Assembly (NCBI GenBank): GCA_021904315.1
Contig: CM038923.1
Location: 3,658,001-3,722,000, forward strand
DNA from: Sphagnum magellanicum
Taxonomy: Eukaryota > Streptophyta > Sphagnopsida > Sphagnales > Sphagnaceae
Direction: 5' to 3'
DNA length: 64,000 bases
The position numbers and the translations under genes were made by a program. The notes beneath the pieces were generated by a model. That model saw nothing but the letters and a program-made list of their open reading frames with translations. It was not told where the DNA came from and made no database searches. This document shows, piece after piece, positions 40,325 to 53,402 of this stretch. Position 1 is the first letter of the stretch; each line of letters begins with the position of its first letter.

Positions 40325-43030
40325 TCATACGTAAGCCTCCGAGTGCTTATAGAATCTTATTAGTGAGTGGGAAGGGAAGTGGATAGATGAAGCACTTGAG
40401 AAAACAATGGATGCAATAGAAAGTAACAACACCACATTGAGGAAGGCAAGTAGGTTATGGAGCATACCTTTAAGCTCTTTATGTAACCATTTAAATGGTA
40501 AAACATGAATGAAAAAGGTTAGGTTAAAATGAGTACTAATAATAAAAAAAGATGTTGCAGTACTTACTTGGATTTTGGCTATGCAAAAAGTAGGTTTATC
40601 AATTAACATACAACAACTAAATCTAAAGGTAATAGAAATCACCAAACCAAACCAACACCATTTCAAAATGAGGTTCCATAATATAGTTGGTGGTATTGTT
40701 TTAAATGGCGTCATCTAAATATGTCTATTCGTCAAGCAAAAGGATTGAAGGTGTGTAAAGCATAAGGATTAATTCAACAATCTTGCCAAACATTTTATAA
40801 CAATTTGCAACTTTTATACAACAAAAAAATTACCCAACATATCACACATGGAATAATGATGAAAATAAAATTCAAGCAAGCAAACAAGTAAGGGCGAAAA
40901 TGTTAGCCAAAAGGTGGTTCATAACAAGTCTATAGCACCATTTGAAAATCTAAGGTTATGCACCCCCAAGCTCCTTAATGGACTCAAATGTGAATATAAA
41001 CTGAAAACAACGGAAAAGTAAGGAGTTGGGGCACGTTCCCTGACTCGCAACACTTTGAGCGGTAGAGGGGCATGCTGGAGCTCCAGGATGGGATTAGGAA
41101 GAGTGATAAGCATCAAGTACTCACACGGACCTGCACAAAACCAACACAAGGTTAGTGCATAATTGGAGCACTTTTGGTGCTAGGACAAGCCATGGGCAAA
41201 TTCAGACTCACAAGACTCACCACGGCCCAAACTTGGGGAAAACCATCACTTTCCCCCTTATAGTATACTTTATGCCTCTCCACAAGACTCACATCCAAAT
41301 GGCTTTTTGTCTTAGGACTCCCAAATGGGAGTCCCGAAATTACCAAAGTTGAAACTCCCGCGACTTTGGGACCCCATAACTTTGTGTGCAGACCTCTGAT
41401 TAAGATGAGGTCTATAACAAAGTTGTAGCCCTCGTTGAAATCTTCCCAATGATATTTTTCACACCACCTACATGCAAGGAAATCAGGGCGATTCCTGACT
41501 TTTAGTGGTCGAGAGTCAAACTGCCAATTTGACTCTCGGCCCTTCTTTTGGTCATAACTTGTGTTTAGATGTCCAAATGGGTCATGTGAGCCCATTTTAG
41601 ACATCTATGTTTCAAGATATTTCCAATGGTATGAAAAACTCTTCAAGCCATTGGGTTTTGACCCTTGCAATCACCCTTTGAACATTTGGGAGTCCACTGC
41701 AACTCCAACCCCCAACATGGGAGTTCACGTGGGAGTGTGAGGGTTCTTTCCTTCACATTTTTTTGCACTTCTGGGGGCATGAGAATGTGACTCCCAAGCT
41801 TAGTCTTGGCCCGCACCTTTGCAAGCCCTTTGCCTTGGTCACGAGCCCAAGGCTAAGGTTGCGACATAAAGAATGGCTCACTATGAATTTTGTAATTAAT
41901 GTGCAAGAGGATTTCTACTAACATTTTCTATCTTTAAGGGTGGAAGGCTGCGCAAAAATTACATCAAAAACTATAAACCAAGCACATGTATGGCAATGTA
42001 AAAAAAGGCTTGGATGACAACAATTTTATTCAAAAAGTTCTTAAGTATTCTCAAGAGATTAATTCCTAGTGGGATCTCTTTAACCAACTGTCACCCATTA
42101 ATTCTAGATGGGCATGGATCACATGTTATTCTACAAACAATAAAACAAGCCCATCAATTTGGTTCAAACATGGTTATTTTACCATCATATATTTCACATG
42201 TTTTACAACCCTTGGATGTTTCATGCTTCAAATCATTCAAAACTACATTCGAAAAGGAGAAAGATGGGGCCATGGTAAAAAATAATTATAATGCACCAAA
42301 CAATCTCACATTGGCTAGCTGAGTAAATAAGGTGCTAGACCAAGGATTATCAAAATAAAAATTAGATCTGGGTTTAAAGTTATAGGGATTTAACCATTAA
42401 ATCCAAAAGTTATGGATGAAAAAATCAACCATGTAAAAGTGTACATGGCACAACCTATAAACATGGAGGAAGTAAAACAATATAATTCAAAATTTGAAAG
42501 AAAAAAAAATCAATAATGGGGTGAAAAATTAATAGCAAAAGAATTCCTCAACATATCAATTACATTTGAGAATACAAACACAATTAATGAATAAGATAAA
42601 AAAAGTTTTGTTATTATGTGCACATGCCAGAAACCCTATTACCACACAAGTGGAAGGACCGGCAAACATTATTACACTAGTAGTAGACCTAGAAGACCTT
42701 TTAATGCAAAAAAAAGGAGAAAAACAAAGTTCTTTAGGTTCAACACTCTTTGGCCATGTCCCTTCACAAGTTGTTGCCACCCCATTTACTTGTAAAACAA
42801 ATGAAAGAAAAATCCAACTAATAGTTGATTATAACATGTCCCATGTGGTCACTTTTGAAGAGTATTTAAACATGATGTGATAAAAAACAATGGCCAAGGC
42901 AACAACAAATGAAATTTAAAATGTAAATGAAAGGAAAAGGAAAAGAGGGGGTCCAAAAGGCTAGTTGAAATGTGGGTGCCACAAATAAGAGCCATAATAA
43001 GTGTAATGATTCCTTACATTAATACAAAAT
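40325..43030 (+). pseudogene. Pogo-like (DDE_1) transposase gene, decayed and split by a solo LTR
   Basis: The psq-type helix-turn-helix lies at about 40,390-40,500 (NNTTLRKASRLWSIPLSSL). A first catalytic-aspartate block with WNNDEN (usually WNTDET) is near 40,865. The frame is cut near 40,955 by a solo LTR and resumes at 41,872. The second aspartate is in LDGHGSHV near 42,105 and the third in LQPLDVSCFK near 42,205. The C-terminus trails off with GFKVIGIWPLNP-like text to about 43,030. Both halves contain stops and frame changes. The HTH plus DDE_1 architecture is that of pogo/Tigger/Jerky-type transposases. No terminal inverted repeats were recognised. Confidence 0.85.
40956..41866 (-). 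mobile_element. Solo LTR (family A) inside the pogo-like transposase
   Basis: About 910 bases. On the minus strand it begins TGTCGCAACC and shares most of its length with the repeat at 45,145-45,949. It interrupts the transposase exactly where the coding match stops and resumes. The flanks TAAGG (40,951-40,955) and TAAAG (41,867-41,871) look like a 5-bp target duplication with one change. No internal retrotransposon sequence is attached, so it is a solo LTR. It lacks coding sequence. Confidence 0.8.
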
Positions 43031-43099
43031 GGGGTGCAATTCATTGCCCTAAATCGCTATGAGACCTTAAAAGTGAAATAGGTTCACTACACGTTACTG

Positions 43100-44930
43100 G
43101 TTAAAATTATTTCATTATAAGGTCACTACATAAAGATCATGTTTTTATTATTAGTTGACATAATTCATTATTATAATTTACTATGGTAAATAGGTTTATT
43201 TTTATGTTGTTTTAAATACCATTGGCTATTTTAGACTATACCCAATATTGTTTTAGGTTAGTGTAGTTATTTTAAATTAAACCCTAAGTTATTATAGGTC
43301 ATTATAAGTCATTATACCATTGATTACACTTTATATGATTATAAATTCTTATACTTTAAAATATCCTAGCTTATTATAAGCTTTCTACCTTAAGTTATTT
43401 TAAGTTAAACTATTTAATTAACCCTAAATTATACTTTAAGTTATTTTAATTTAAATTAATAAATGTTATTTTAAATTATATTTTAGGTTATTCAAGGTCC
43501 TTTTATTTTATATTATTATAAGTTATTTTATTCTAAGGTATACTCATTTAAAATAAAATAACATATAAAAAATTGTAGATTATAATTTAAGGTGGAATAA
43601 CCTAGGGTATAATAATCTAAAATAACCAATAACAGTTTAAAATAACTTGTAATAAAATAATTTAAAATAATCAAAAATAATTTGTGATATAATAATCTAA
43701 AATAACCAATAATAGCCAATATTAACCTATGATTAATATCATAGAATAATTAATAATGATTATGATATAATAATTTACAATAACCTATGGTAATTAACAT
43801 TGAATAACCACAAATAACCTATGATAAAATATCCAAAATAACATATAAAAAAAGATTAAAATAATAATCAATAGGCTACGATAAAATAACCAATAATAAC
43901 TGGTAAATACCTTAAAATAGTTAATAATAACTTAACGTAGAATAACCAAAAATAACCTATGGTAAATAGCCTAAAATAACCAACAATAGCCAATGATAAA
44001 GTAGCAAAAAATAGTTTAAGGTAATAACATATAATAGCAAGCAATAACCTATGATAAAATAACCAATATTAATTTAAGGTAAAATAATTTAAAATAACAA
44101 GAAATAATTTATGATAAAAATATAACCAATGACAATTTATGATAAAATAATTTAAAAAACCAATAATAGCTTATGATAAAATATTCAAGAATAACCTAAA
44201 GTAAAATGATCAATAATAGTTTGAGATAAAATAACCAATAATAGCCTACAATAAAATAACCAACAATAACCTATGGTAAGTGGTTTAAATAGCCAAACAT
44301 AGCTTACAACAAAATATCCAACAATAACTTATCATATAATAACTAAAAATAATTTATGGTAAGATAACCTAAAATAACCAACAATAGTCAATGGTAAAAT
44401 AACCTAAAATAGTTAAGAATAATTTATGATAAAATAGTCAACATTATCTTATGATAAAATAGCCAAAAATAACACATGATAGAATATCCAATAATATCCA
44501 ATGGTAAAATAATTTAGAATATCTAATAATAGTTTATAATAGAATAACCAACAATAGTTTAAAGCAAAATAACCTAAAACAACCAACAATAACCTATGAT
44601 ATAATAACCAATGATAATCTAAAGCAAAATAGTTTAAAAGAATCAACAATAACCCACAATAAAAATAACCAACAATATCTTACGATGAAATAACTTAAAA
44701 TAACCAACAATGGCGTACGATATAATAACTTAAAATATCTTATGGTATAATAACTAAAAATTTGTTAAGAATTTCCCAGGATAACCAATAGGCCTACGAT
44801 AGAATAACCTAAAATAACCTATGGTAAAATATCATAAAATAACCAATAATGGCCTATGATAAAATAACCTAGAATAATTTATGGTAGAATAACTAAACAT
44901 TATCAAGAATAATTTAAGGTAAATAAGAAT
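43100..44930. repeat. Degenerate AT-rich minisatellite with a strand switch near 43,540
   Basis: From about 43,545 onward the words AATAACC, AAAATAACCAACAATAACCTATGATA and close variants recur about every 20-28 bases for 1.4 kb. Before 43,540 the complementary words (GGTTATT, TAAGTTATTTTA) are seen instead on the same strand. The array thus reads in one orientation on the left and the other on the right. No coding potential is supported; frames called here would be low-complexity repeats. Confidence 0.8.
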
Positions 44931-45144
44931 GTGCGTAATGATATGTGATGACAAAAAAATATCATTCATTTAAACAATGGTTCAATGGTTTAAAACTTAT
45001 TTTTTAAAACCTAGAGGTGAAAGGACGTGAAAGGTTCAAACCTTCACACTTACACCTTAAGTTGGTGTGCAAAATGTTTAAATGGGCTAGGTTCCTAATT
45101 TAGGCTAAGTAACTTAGTGAAGGTTCCTGGGTGCTTAGCCTAGG

Positions 45145-45949
45145 TGACGCGCTCCCAAGTCCTTAGTTAGTCCCAAGTTGGGCCTAAGTTACTCAAGTTG
45201 TGAAATTGTGGAGGACTTGGGGCACGCTCCCAACTTTTAGCACTAAAAGGGGTGGAGGGGTGTGCTAAAGTTCCAGGATGGGACTAGGAAGAGTGACAAG
45301 CTATTCACTTATTCAAACCTGCGTAAAACCAACTAATAAATTAGTTAATTCATTTTCTAGAGCACCTTTGGTGCTAGGACAAACCAAGGGCAACTCTAGA
45401 TTCACACGACTCACAACGGCCCAGATTCGAGGGAAGCCACCACCTTCCCCCATATAATATATTTTGTGCCTCTCCATGGCACCCACATTCGAATGGTTTT
45501 TTGTCTCGGGACTCCCAAGGAGGAGTCCCAAAATTGTCCTAGTTTGGACTCCCAAGACTTTGCAAGATCATAACTTTTTGCTCAGACTTCTGATCGGGAT
45601 GAGGTCTGAAGCAAACTTGTAGATTTCCAATGGTGTGTCACACTTCACCTGCATGCACCGGGGTCGGTTCGGTTCCCTGACTTTTAATGATCGGGAGTCA
45701 AACTACCAATTTGATTCCTGGCCTTGTTTTTTGCCATAACTTGTGCTGCATATGTCCAAATGGTTCATGCGAGGCCATTTCGACATCTACACTTCAATAA
45801 CTTTCCAATGATATAGAAAACACACTAATGCGAGGTGTTTTGACCCCTGCAATCGAACTCTGAAGTTTTGGGAATCCTGGAGGACTCACAAGTCCCCATT
45901 TCGGGAGTGTGAGTTTCATCCTCACACACTCTCAAGGAGGGTTGCGACA
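45145..45949 (-). mobile_element. Solo LTR (family A) with perfect 5-bp target duplication
   Basis: The 805-base segment begins TGACGCGCTCCC and ends GGTTGCGACA on the plus strand (TG...CA ends), with CTAGG on both sides (45,140-45,144 and 45,950-45,954). It matches the 41-kb repeat along most of its length (for example GAGCACCTTTGGTGCTAGGACAA-type words in both). There is no internal region, so it is the product of LTR-LTR recombination. The orientation is taken from the TGTCGCAACC end. Confidence 0.85.
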
Positions 45950-45954
45950 CTAGG

Positions 45955-46600
45955 TTCATAATTAATAATGAATGAATTTATTATTAATGATTTAAGTAAT
46001 AATGAATTTGATTAACTATTGGTGGATTCAATTAGCTATTAATGAACTATTAATGAATTCACCTATTCGTAACAACTAATCCCTATTTATTAAGGGGTTG
46101 TTCATTTTCACCATGGTAAATTTGTTCAATTACACTCAAAATTTAATGAATCACATAGTGAATTTGGAAACATATTGGTATGATGTTAGTTTTTCACATT
46201 TAGAAGTGGTGATTTAATTTGGTGTTGAAAATATAAGACTTATATGTATATTGTAAGGTTTTTAATATATCATTGGAACATGTAAATTAATTTGAAATAT
46301 ATCCAATGAACAAAAAAAATTCAAAATCATTCATTAAACACCGTAATGTTTGTTTTTAAGCACAAAAATGACTTGCAAATGAATTTCAAAACTTTGATTA
46401 TGACATTTTTTTGAAATCTTTTACATAAACCTTGACATAATAATATTTTTAAAATTGATATTTTAAAAGATTTTTTTGAGGACTTTTGTGAAAATATTCT
46501 TGCAAAATTAATCCCTTAACTAAACAAATGTGATTTGTGTTATCCCATTGGCACCCACCTTGATTATTGGTAAACGTGCAACTCAAAAGTAGGAATCAAC
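45955..46600. other. AT-rich spacer between solo LTR and Helitron remnant
   Basis: No gene seen. The first 120 bases repeat the words AATTAATAATGAATGAATTTATTATTAATGA-like in short form. The right part runs into the Helitron remnant, and the exact border is not visible. Confidence 0.5.
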
Positions 46601-49600
46601 AAGGGCAATGTTCATGCAAACATGGTTTTAATGGCAATAATACAAATGTTCTATCTTGTTATTGACATGTGTTTATAAATTGAAATGATTTTGTTGAATG
46701 GTATAATGGTATGGATAATGCTATATGTATAGCTTGTTGTGTAAACATTTGTTGTGCGTTTAAAAATGCATTTTTCAACTTTTTAATGTTTTCAAATGTT
46801 TTTGTTTTTTTTGTGTTTACACTTGTTTAATATGATTTTCATTTCTAGAGTTACATATTTATCTATTTTTGTTAAATAAAAAGTACAATACGATGTTGTT
46901 GCATATGGATTAAAAATATATTATGCATTTATATTTGTTCACCATAAAGGTCCTGCATGTATGCCAAATACATTTGTACGTATATCATTCAATGTTCATT
47001 TAAAAAATAAAGTTAATTTTTATATTGTGTATCATAATCCAAAAATATATGTTTCTTCATCTATTTTTAAATCCAATAAAATTTGTTCAAAAGAAATATC
47101 TTCACTAAATCCCATGTTGATAAGTTTTTTATAAATTTTAATACTAATTTCACCATGGTTTGGCATACGATCTTATTCATCTAAAGGCAATAATTTTTTG
47201 TATGTTTCATTAGTTGTTTTGGATACTAAAATTGTACAAATTGGTTGATTTTTTTTTACACGTTCTTTTATGCTAATGTATTTGCATATCAAGAATTTCA
47301 TTTCAAAGCATTATTTGATCAATTGTTAAATATTTATTTGCAAATCATTTAATTTTTTCATTTTTTGAAACACCAAATGGAGGAGCATTTTGTACCCATA
47401 ATAATACATGATCATGAGGCAAACATGGTGATTGAAATTCGATTATGAAAAAATAATCCTTCACTTTACCAAATATCAAATCAGTATTTCAAATAAATTT
47501 ATGAATTAATATTCATTATATGTTCATAATGTGCACAAGTGACAAGATCATTTCTAACAAGTTCCCTAATACTTAATGAATCATCTTTCTTTATTCCTAA
47601 TTTTTCACCAATGTATTGATCATATAATTCTTTTAATGTTTTTACAAAAATCAACAAATTGTTTACACTTGTTGTAAATATCACAAATAATGTTAATGGG
47701 CCAAGTTGCTTAATCATTGTAAACACATCTTTACGAAGATGATCTAAATAATTTGGAAATGTTCTTATTAGATTCGATTTTTTATATCCTAAATTTGATT
47801 TCAATATTTTATTTAGATTCAATTTAGTTGAAACATCATTATCTTTTAAAACATGGTCTAACAATTTTGCTTTACAAATACGAATCCATGCATAAGATAA
47901 TATGAATTATAATTTTGATTGTTTTTAAATATATATTACTTATATGATATGCAATTAAAAATTTTATACTAGTTAATTTTACTTGCACAATCTTTTGATA
48001 GAAACATGTAAGTGATGGTTTTGGATGCCCATAAAATAATGTTGAAAAATTGTATTATTTAGAATGTGCATCACAAAATAATCTAAGAGGTTGAGAACCT
48101 TTTCTAGGAACTATTATTATTGATTTATCATTATCATTAATAACATGTTTAGGATTTAAAATATTTTGCATTAATGTGTCTCTGCAATCTTCATCAACTT
48201 TTTCAAACATGTTTCGTTTTTTATTTCAAATTTTGCATCAATTGTGTTTCTTTTAATTTAGAGTTTCATTTATATTTGCGAATTCCATTAAATTTTGCCA
48301 ATATGGTCTAATCAAAACTTTAAAATATATATATAATGGAATTTGGAAAAGTTATTGTAAAGGTTTTATCACTATGTTAAAACAAACATAACTTGACATG
48401 TATATGGATTTGTATTCTAATTTTTTTTCAAAAATACTACAATTGAACTATCATCATATGGTAATTGAGGCAATATTATTTGTACCAAATTTAAATTTGT
48501 TGGAAAATTAATAACATTTCCATGCATTCCATATTGTCCACACTTTTTTAGTTGGAATATTTGTGTGAATGTAAGACGTGGTGCAATCAAACATTCTTCA
48601 ATTTTATTTAAAATTGGAACAAATTTAAATTTTGATTAATTATTTGTAATATGTTCACGTAAAATCATGTTCAATTGTTTGGCACAATCAATTTTCTTTT
48701 GAAAAGAATTACATATGAATATAAGATCTTCTATTTTTCATTTCTTAAATCATTAGGAAATTTGTTAAAATATAATTTAGAAACAAAATGAATTTGAAAT
48801 GCAAAACACAATGTTTTAGAATAATAACATGCATGTCTAGCAATGTCTTCAATATCTTTTTTATATTTGATAATATTTTTGTCATCATTTTTTTGGTCAA
48901 GGTTTTTTTGGGGTTGTTGAAGTTAGATTTTCTTTCATTAATGGGACAAAATTATTAAGATGATTTTCATTTCTACTAGTCCCATTGAATGGTTTTAAAA
49001 CATCTTTGTTAAGAAAATCACAACCCATATTTGTTTCTTTTTTATTCAAAACATGACATGGATTATTTTTACTTGTAGGACCAATGACATTATTTTTAAT
49101 ATTTTGTATGTTTTCAATTGGATTTAGTTTTTCTTTAATTAGAATAGGATTTGAAATTTTCTTACAAGTGTTAAATCAATAAGATTGTCTTTAACAATAT
49201 TATCACATTTGACATTACATTTTATTACCATCATTTGATTGCCATCATTAAATTTTTTTTTGGACAATTTTTCTAATTTCACATGTTGAATAGTAGGTGG
49301 AACAATTGGTGAATTAAATGAAACATGTGGAAGAAAATCCATAATATTTTTAGGGTTTTTTGGTTTTTTTGTTGAAAAAGATTAATTTCATGAACATGAT
49401 CTTCTTGGGATATGCATTTAAGATGCTTAAAACAACATTTAATTTGTGATGTGTTTAAACCTAAATATGGATAATTATGAATAAAAGCTAATGCAGTATC
49501 TTGTGATAACCATTCATGATGAATTTTTATTATTTTTACCAAATTTTTATTTAATTCAACATTCCAATTAAACTTTTTTGTTTATGTTGAACCTCATTAT

Positions 49601-49800
49601 TTTCATTATTGATATTATGATTTTTTAAAATTTGTGTCATATGCATCATAAGTGTGAAAATTTGAAAATTTATCATGGGATCACATGTTATAGTAGGTTC
49701 AAAATTGTTGTTTGCATATAATATGTTTAAAACATGGCTTGCATTTTCATTTCCTATTTTCATCATAATTTGACAATTATTTTTGTTTCAAACGTGAACT
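46600..49800 (-). pseudogene. Helitron Rep gene remnant (decayed; helicase part missing)
   Basis: Read on the minus strand. A DUF6570-type block with PRLTFTQIFQL, GQYGMHGN and LPQLPYDDSS is at about 48,430-48,600. The Helitron_like_N domain follows at 47,864-47,500 (DVFTMIKQLGP, SIRELVRND). The HUH nickase motif, as PHDHVLLW, is near 47,410. The Rep tyrosine block with YATTSYCTFYLTK is near 46,870-46,910. This is the order of a rolling-circle transposon Rep protein. Many stops interrupt it, and the Pif1-type helicase that normally follows is not found downstream, so the element is truncated. Frames between 49,139 and 49,766 probably belong to the same protein's upstream part but were not matched. 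Confidence 0.82.
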
Positions 49801-51010
49801 GGATGTTGTAATTATTTTGATATTCAATATATGGCAATGAAATCACCCCACAATCCTCCATTCAAAGCATGTAATGACACTTTTTTGTATATAAGTAATT
49901 TCATCTGTTATTTCTCCATGATATAAATCATGAAATTTTTTTGGATTTAATTTACATTGACGATACTCCAATGTTTGAAGCATATTAATTGTTAAACATT
50001 TTTGTAAATAACACATGCTAGTTTTTTAGATTAATTTTGAACTTATTGAATAATTTAATAAATATGCTATTGAATCAAATAAATAATTTCTTACTTTATA
50101 TTCAAAATTTTGAACTTGTTGCAAACCATGTTTGGCTAATTCAATATCTATTTTCATTATGTGTTATTTCCAAATTTCAATTTGATTATCTTTAACTTTG
50201 GGATTTGAAAATTATGTGAAATTTATCTTTGCAATTGATAGTAAACCAAATGAGAATTGAAATCAATCTAAATTGTCCAAAAAAAAAGAGTTAAAAGTTA
50301 TTTAATTTTAATTTTTGTAATCCACCTAGTTTTTTCAATTAAAATTTATTTTTGAAATCAAAATTTAAATTTTACTTCAAAATATTAAAATCTTCACTTG
50401 AATTTTAAGAACTTTTTATTTTTATTTATGTTTGTCAAATCAATTTTAAAATTTTACTTCAAAACATATTTTAGAAATTATGTTTTTAATATTTTATTTT
50501 ATTTTCGGTTCTTCTAATTAAATTATTTATTTATTTATACATGGAAAATATTTTTTCCAATTTTAGTTCAATTCTTTTCTTTTAATGTTATCTAAATAGT
50601 TCAAATGTTATCTTTAAAAAATTAAATTTATAGATTTTTTAATCAACTTTTTCAAATTTTTATGATATTTTTATATTTAAAAATATTAATACTTTGAGTT
50701 TTCACTATCAATGACAAGGTTTAATTTTCAAATCAAGCTGCAAGTTTTTCAAAACAAGTTTTTAAATCATCAAATTACATATTTAATCAAAATTCCCACA
50801 AGAAGTTGTAGATTCAAACAAAGTTCCAATTTCAAAACAAGTTATAATAAATACATATTCAAGTTTAAGTTGCAGGTTTTCAAAAATTAGTATATTATGT
50901 ACATACAAAATATGTATAATAAATTTTTGTGCACAAAAACAATAATATGTCAAACTGTACAAATTATATTTCAAAATGTGATCCTTCGACTAAACTATTA
51001 TTTGGACATA
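49801..51010. other. AT-rich region upstream of the Helitron Rep remnant
   Basis: No gene is supported. It is strongly T-rich on the plus strand (50.2-50.8 kb). It may be part of the Helitron's 5' portion. Confidence 0.45.
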
Positions 51011-51509
51011 TTAATTTGAATTACAAACTTCTTTTGCTTCTTCACTTTTTCCTTTGGAATTTTTTTCTAGTTCTTTTATTGCTTTTGTACTTTTTTTTGT
51101 TCTATTTTTTTTCAAGCTAAAGTAACCCATCACCTTTGTTGTGAAACTTAAGACAAATTTGCCTTCAAGTTTTTTTTCTTTAAATAGGCGAAAGAAAAAA
51201 CTTTGATTTGATTTGAAATCTTCAAAATTGATGAGCTTGTGTCCAAGCCATGGCTTAATCCATGGGTCACACAATGTGTAATCAAATTCTTCACTATTGA
51301 CTTGTTTGATTTTGCAAGTAATGCAAGGTTGAGATTGAGTAGAAACAATACACTTACAAACTTGGCAATAGTAACTAACATATCTATTTGTGAGAAATAG
51401 GAAATGACATTTTTCACAAATGTTCTTGAATCAAGTTACACCAATTGGGATTATCAATGTCCCCACAACTTGCAATCATAACATTAAAATCCATGGAATC
51501 AACATCCAT
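51011..51509 (-). CDS. Small unrecognised Cys-rich reading frame, possibly frameshifted or split
   Basis: One frame is open from 51,430 down to the stop at 51,011 (139 codons). It has a C-x2-C-H, then C-x2-C-x-C, then C-x2-C cluster (ICEKCHF, YCQVCKC, PCITCK), which looks like two zinc-binding knots. A WIKPWLGHKLINFEDF block follows, then a Lys/Glu-rich tail. An ATG (51,509) opens a second frame, offset by one, that runs into it (MDVDSMDFNV ... NWCNLIQ). A single frameshift or a very small intron would connect them. I do not recognise the family. It lies just upstream of a Helitron Rep remnant on the same strand, so it may be cargo or part of that element. An AG acceptor at 51,427 would also allow it to be a terminal exon. 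Confidence 0.4.
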
Positions 51510-53400
51510 AACTCACTTCATTATTTTTATTTCCTAATAAGAAAGTTTTGGACACATAAATAATTCAAATTTCAACATTCCTTAAAATTAGTTGTGAAAT
51601 TTTGACCTCTATCCTCTTGTTGTGGATTTCAATCAACCTTTTAACAATCGTAGCATCAAGAGCAAGAATCACAAAGATGTTTAGTTACCAACTAATATTC
51701 ACTAAACCAATAGCTTCCAATGTTTTGACCAACATTGTTGCAAGGTTGCTAGTATTATACAACTTAACCAACTACATGTATTGTGCATAGAATTCATGAT
51801 AAAATGACAATGCATGTGCATTATTATAACCTAACCCATTTGCAACCCACCAAGATAAAAGTCTTGATAGATCAACCATATATCCTAGTGACCACTAACT
51901 CCATGGTGTTTAACTTTTCCAAATTTTCCCTTTGCATGAAACCTTGGACAAAATGTGTAGGGACGAAGCATAGGTAGACAAGGAAAAGGTCAATCTATTA
52001 ATAACAGTAGTAAGCCCAACTTTTAATACAAATTCCCAATCTCTTCTTTCAAACTTGTTTATGAAAGTGACCCTAAAATTGAGGACCCATGTGAAGGACC
52101 CCACATTCAAGCAAGGGAAAAAGGTAAAAGCAAAGCTGAACCCTACAATTAGAATCATTATCAAGTATTTAATTGGATCTACCAAGTCACAGTGGATATA
52201 TTTTAACCCACTTCTAAGAACATCCGCAAACCCATACTTGTTGACAATCTAACCTTCAAAACAAACACCAAACATTTTTTGTTGCACGTCAATGATGCCA
52301 ACAACATTCACAAGTGCAATTCTTTTCTTGCTTGGGCTAAGTATTAGTTGAACCATACAACACAATTCAAAAACTTCCCAACAACAACTTGATTACAAAC
52401 AGATCAAATTGCTTGTACACTACACATTGTAATATGCACAACAAATAGAAAATTTACTTATATTTTGCACTAAAATATACACAAGAGACTAAAAACTTCA
52501 TGAAACTAAAGCTCAATGTAGTTATGGAACACTTATAAATCTTTGGTGTGCTATGGTGTGCCAAAGTACAAACAAAAACTCATGAAAAGAAATCAACAAC
52601 TCCAAAATTAAACTTCAAACAAGTGAACAAATGGAAAGAAGATTGTGAACAAGGCAAAATTCAAATTGCTTTAAATGTCACAAAACTTGTAGACTATAAA
52701 CAAGACAAGCCAAGATGTTTAAAATAGGTTGTACTGAACTAAGGTTTCCCTTTAAATTTGGGTTCAAGTATACATAAAGTTTGTACTAAGTCTAAGGCAA
52801 GGTTTCTAATAAATTTATTGTTTACATCTAAATCTAGGGTTTGTATTAAGACTTTTGAGCTACTTGCTGAAATGAAAGGTATTCAATTAATGGAGATGTA
52901 TTCTAAAAAAGGTATTCAATGTGACTAACCTGTGCCAGAACCTACAACAAAAACCTACAACTTACTTGCGAGCTGCAACAGTAGCAAATGAATTGGAGCC
53001 CTGGCAGAGTAGCAACAGTCATGATGCAGCAGGAGGAGCTACTACAGCAATCCTCTGAGCATCTGGAGAAGGCTAGGCACTTAGGAGGAAGAAGAGGAGC
53101 CTCCTCCATTCATAGGATCTGAGCTCTTTCTAGTACCAAATCTAGGCAAGCTCAGTATTTTTCCAATGGAAATAATTCTGAGGAGAATAATCTGGCAATG
53201 ACCCATCATCAATATAGCAAGCAAGTTGACTTTGGGCATCAACTCATGATTTGTATTTTGAGCAAAATTTATATATATAGCTTTAGAGAAATTATTTAGA
53301 TAGAATATTGTGGCGGTCATTCTGTCTCTATTGCAGGTAGGCTTCTATTAAGAACTTATTTGTTCTTGCATGCATTTGTATTCATACATCTATGCTTGAA
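51510..53400. other. Region without a supported gene
   Basis: Short frames on both strands (51,602-52,252 +) contain stops and show no domain I recognise. Around 52,990-53,320 the base composition becomes less AT-rich, with GCAGCAGGAGGAGC-type words, which suggests the edge of a gene or UTR, but no exon could be fixed. Confidence 0.5.
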
Positions 53401-53402
53401 CT

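Noticed and set aside
43528-44649. Tyr/Leu-rich open frames on the minus strand
   Set aside because: They are translations of the AT-rich minisatellite and change with its repeat period.
40956-45949. The two long direct repeats as the two LTRs of one element
   Set aside because: Each repeat has its own 5-bp flanking duplication, and the DNA between them is a transposase 3' half and a minisatellite, not retrotransposon sequence.
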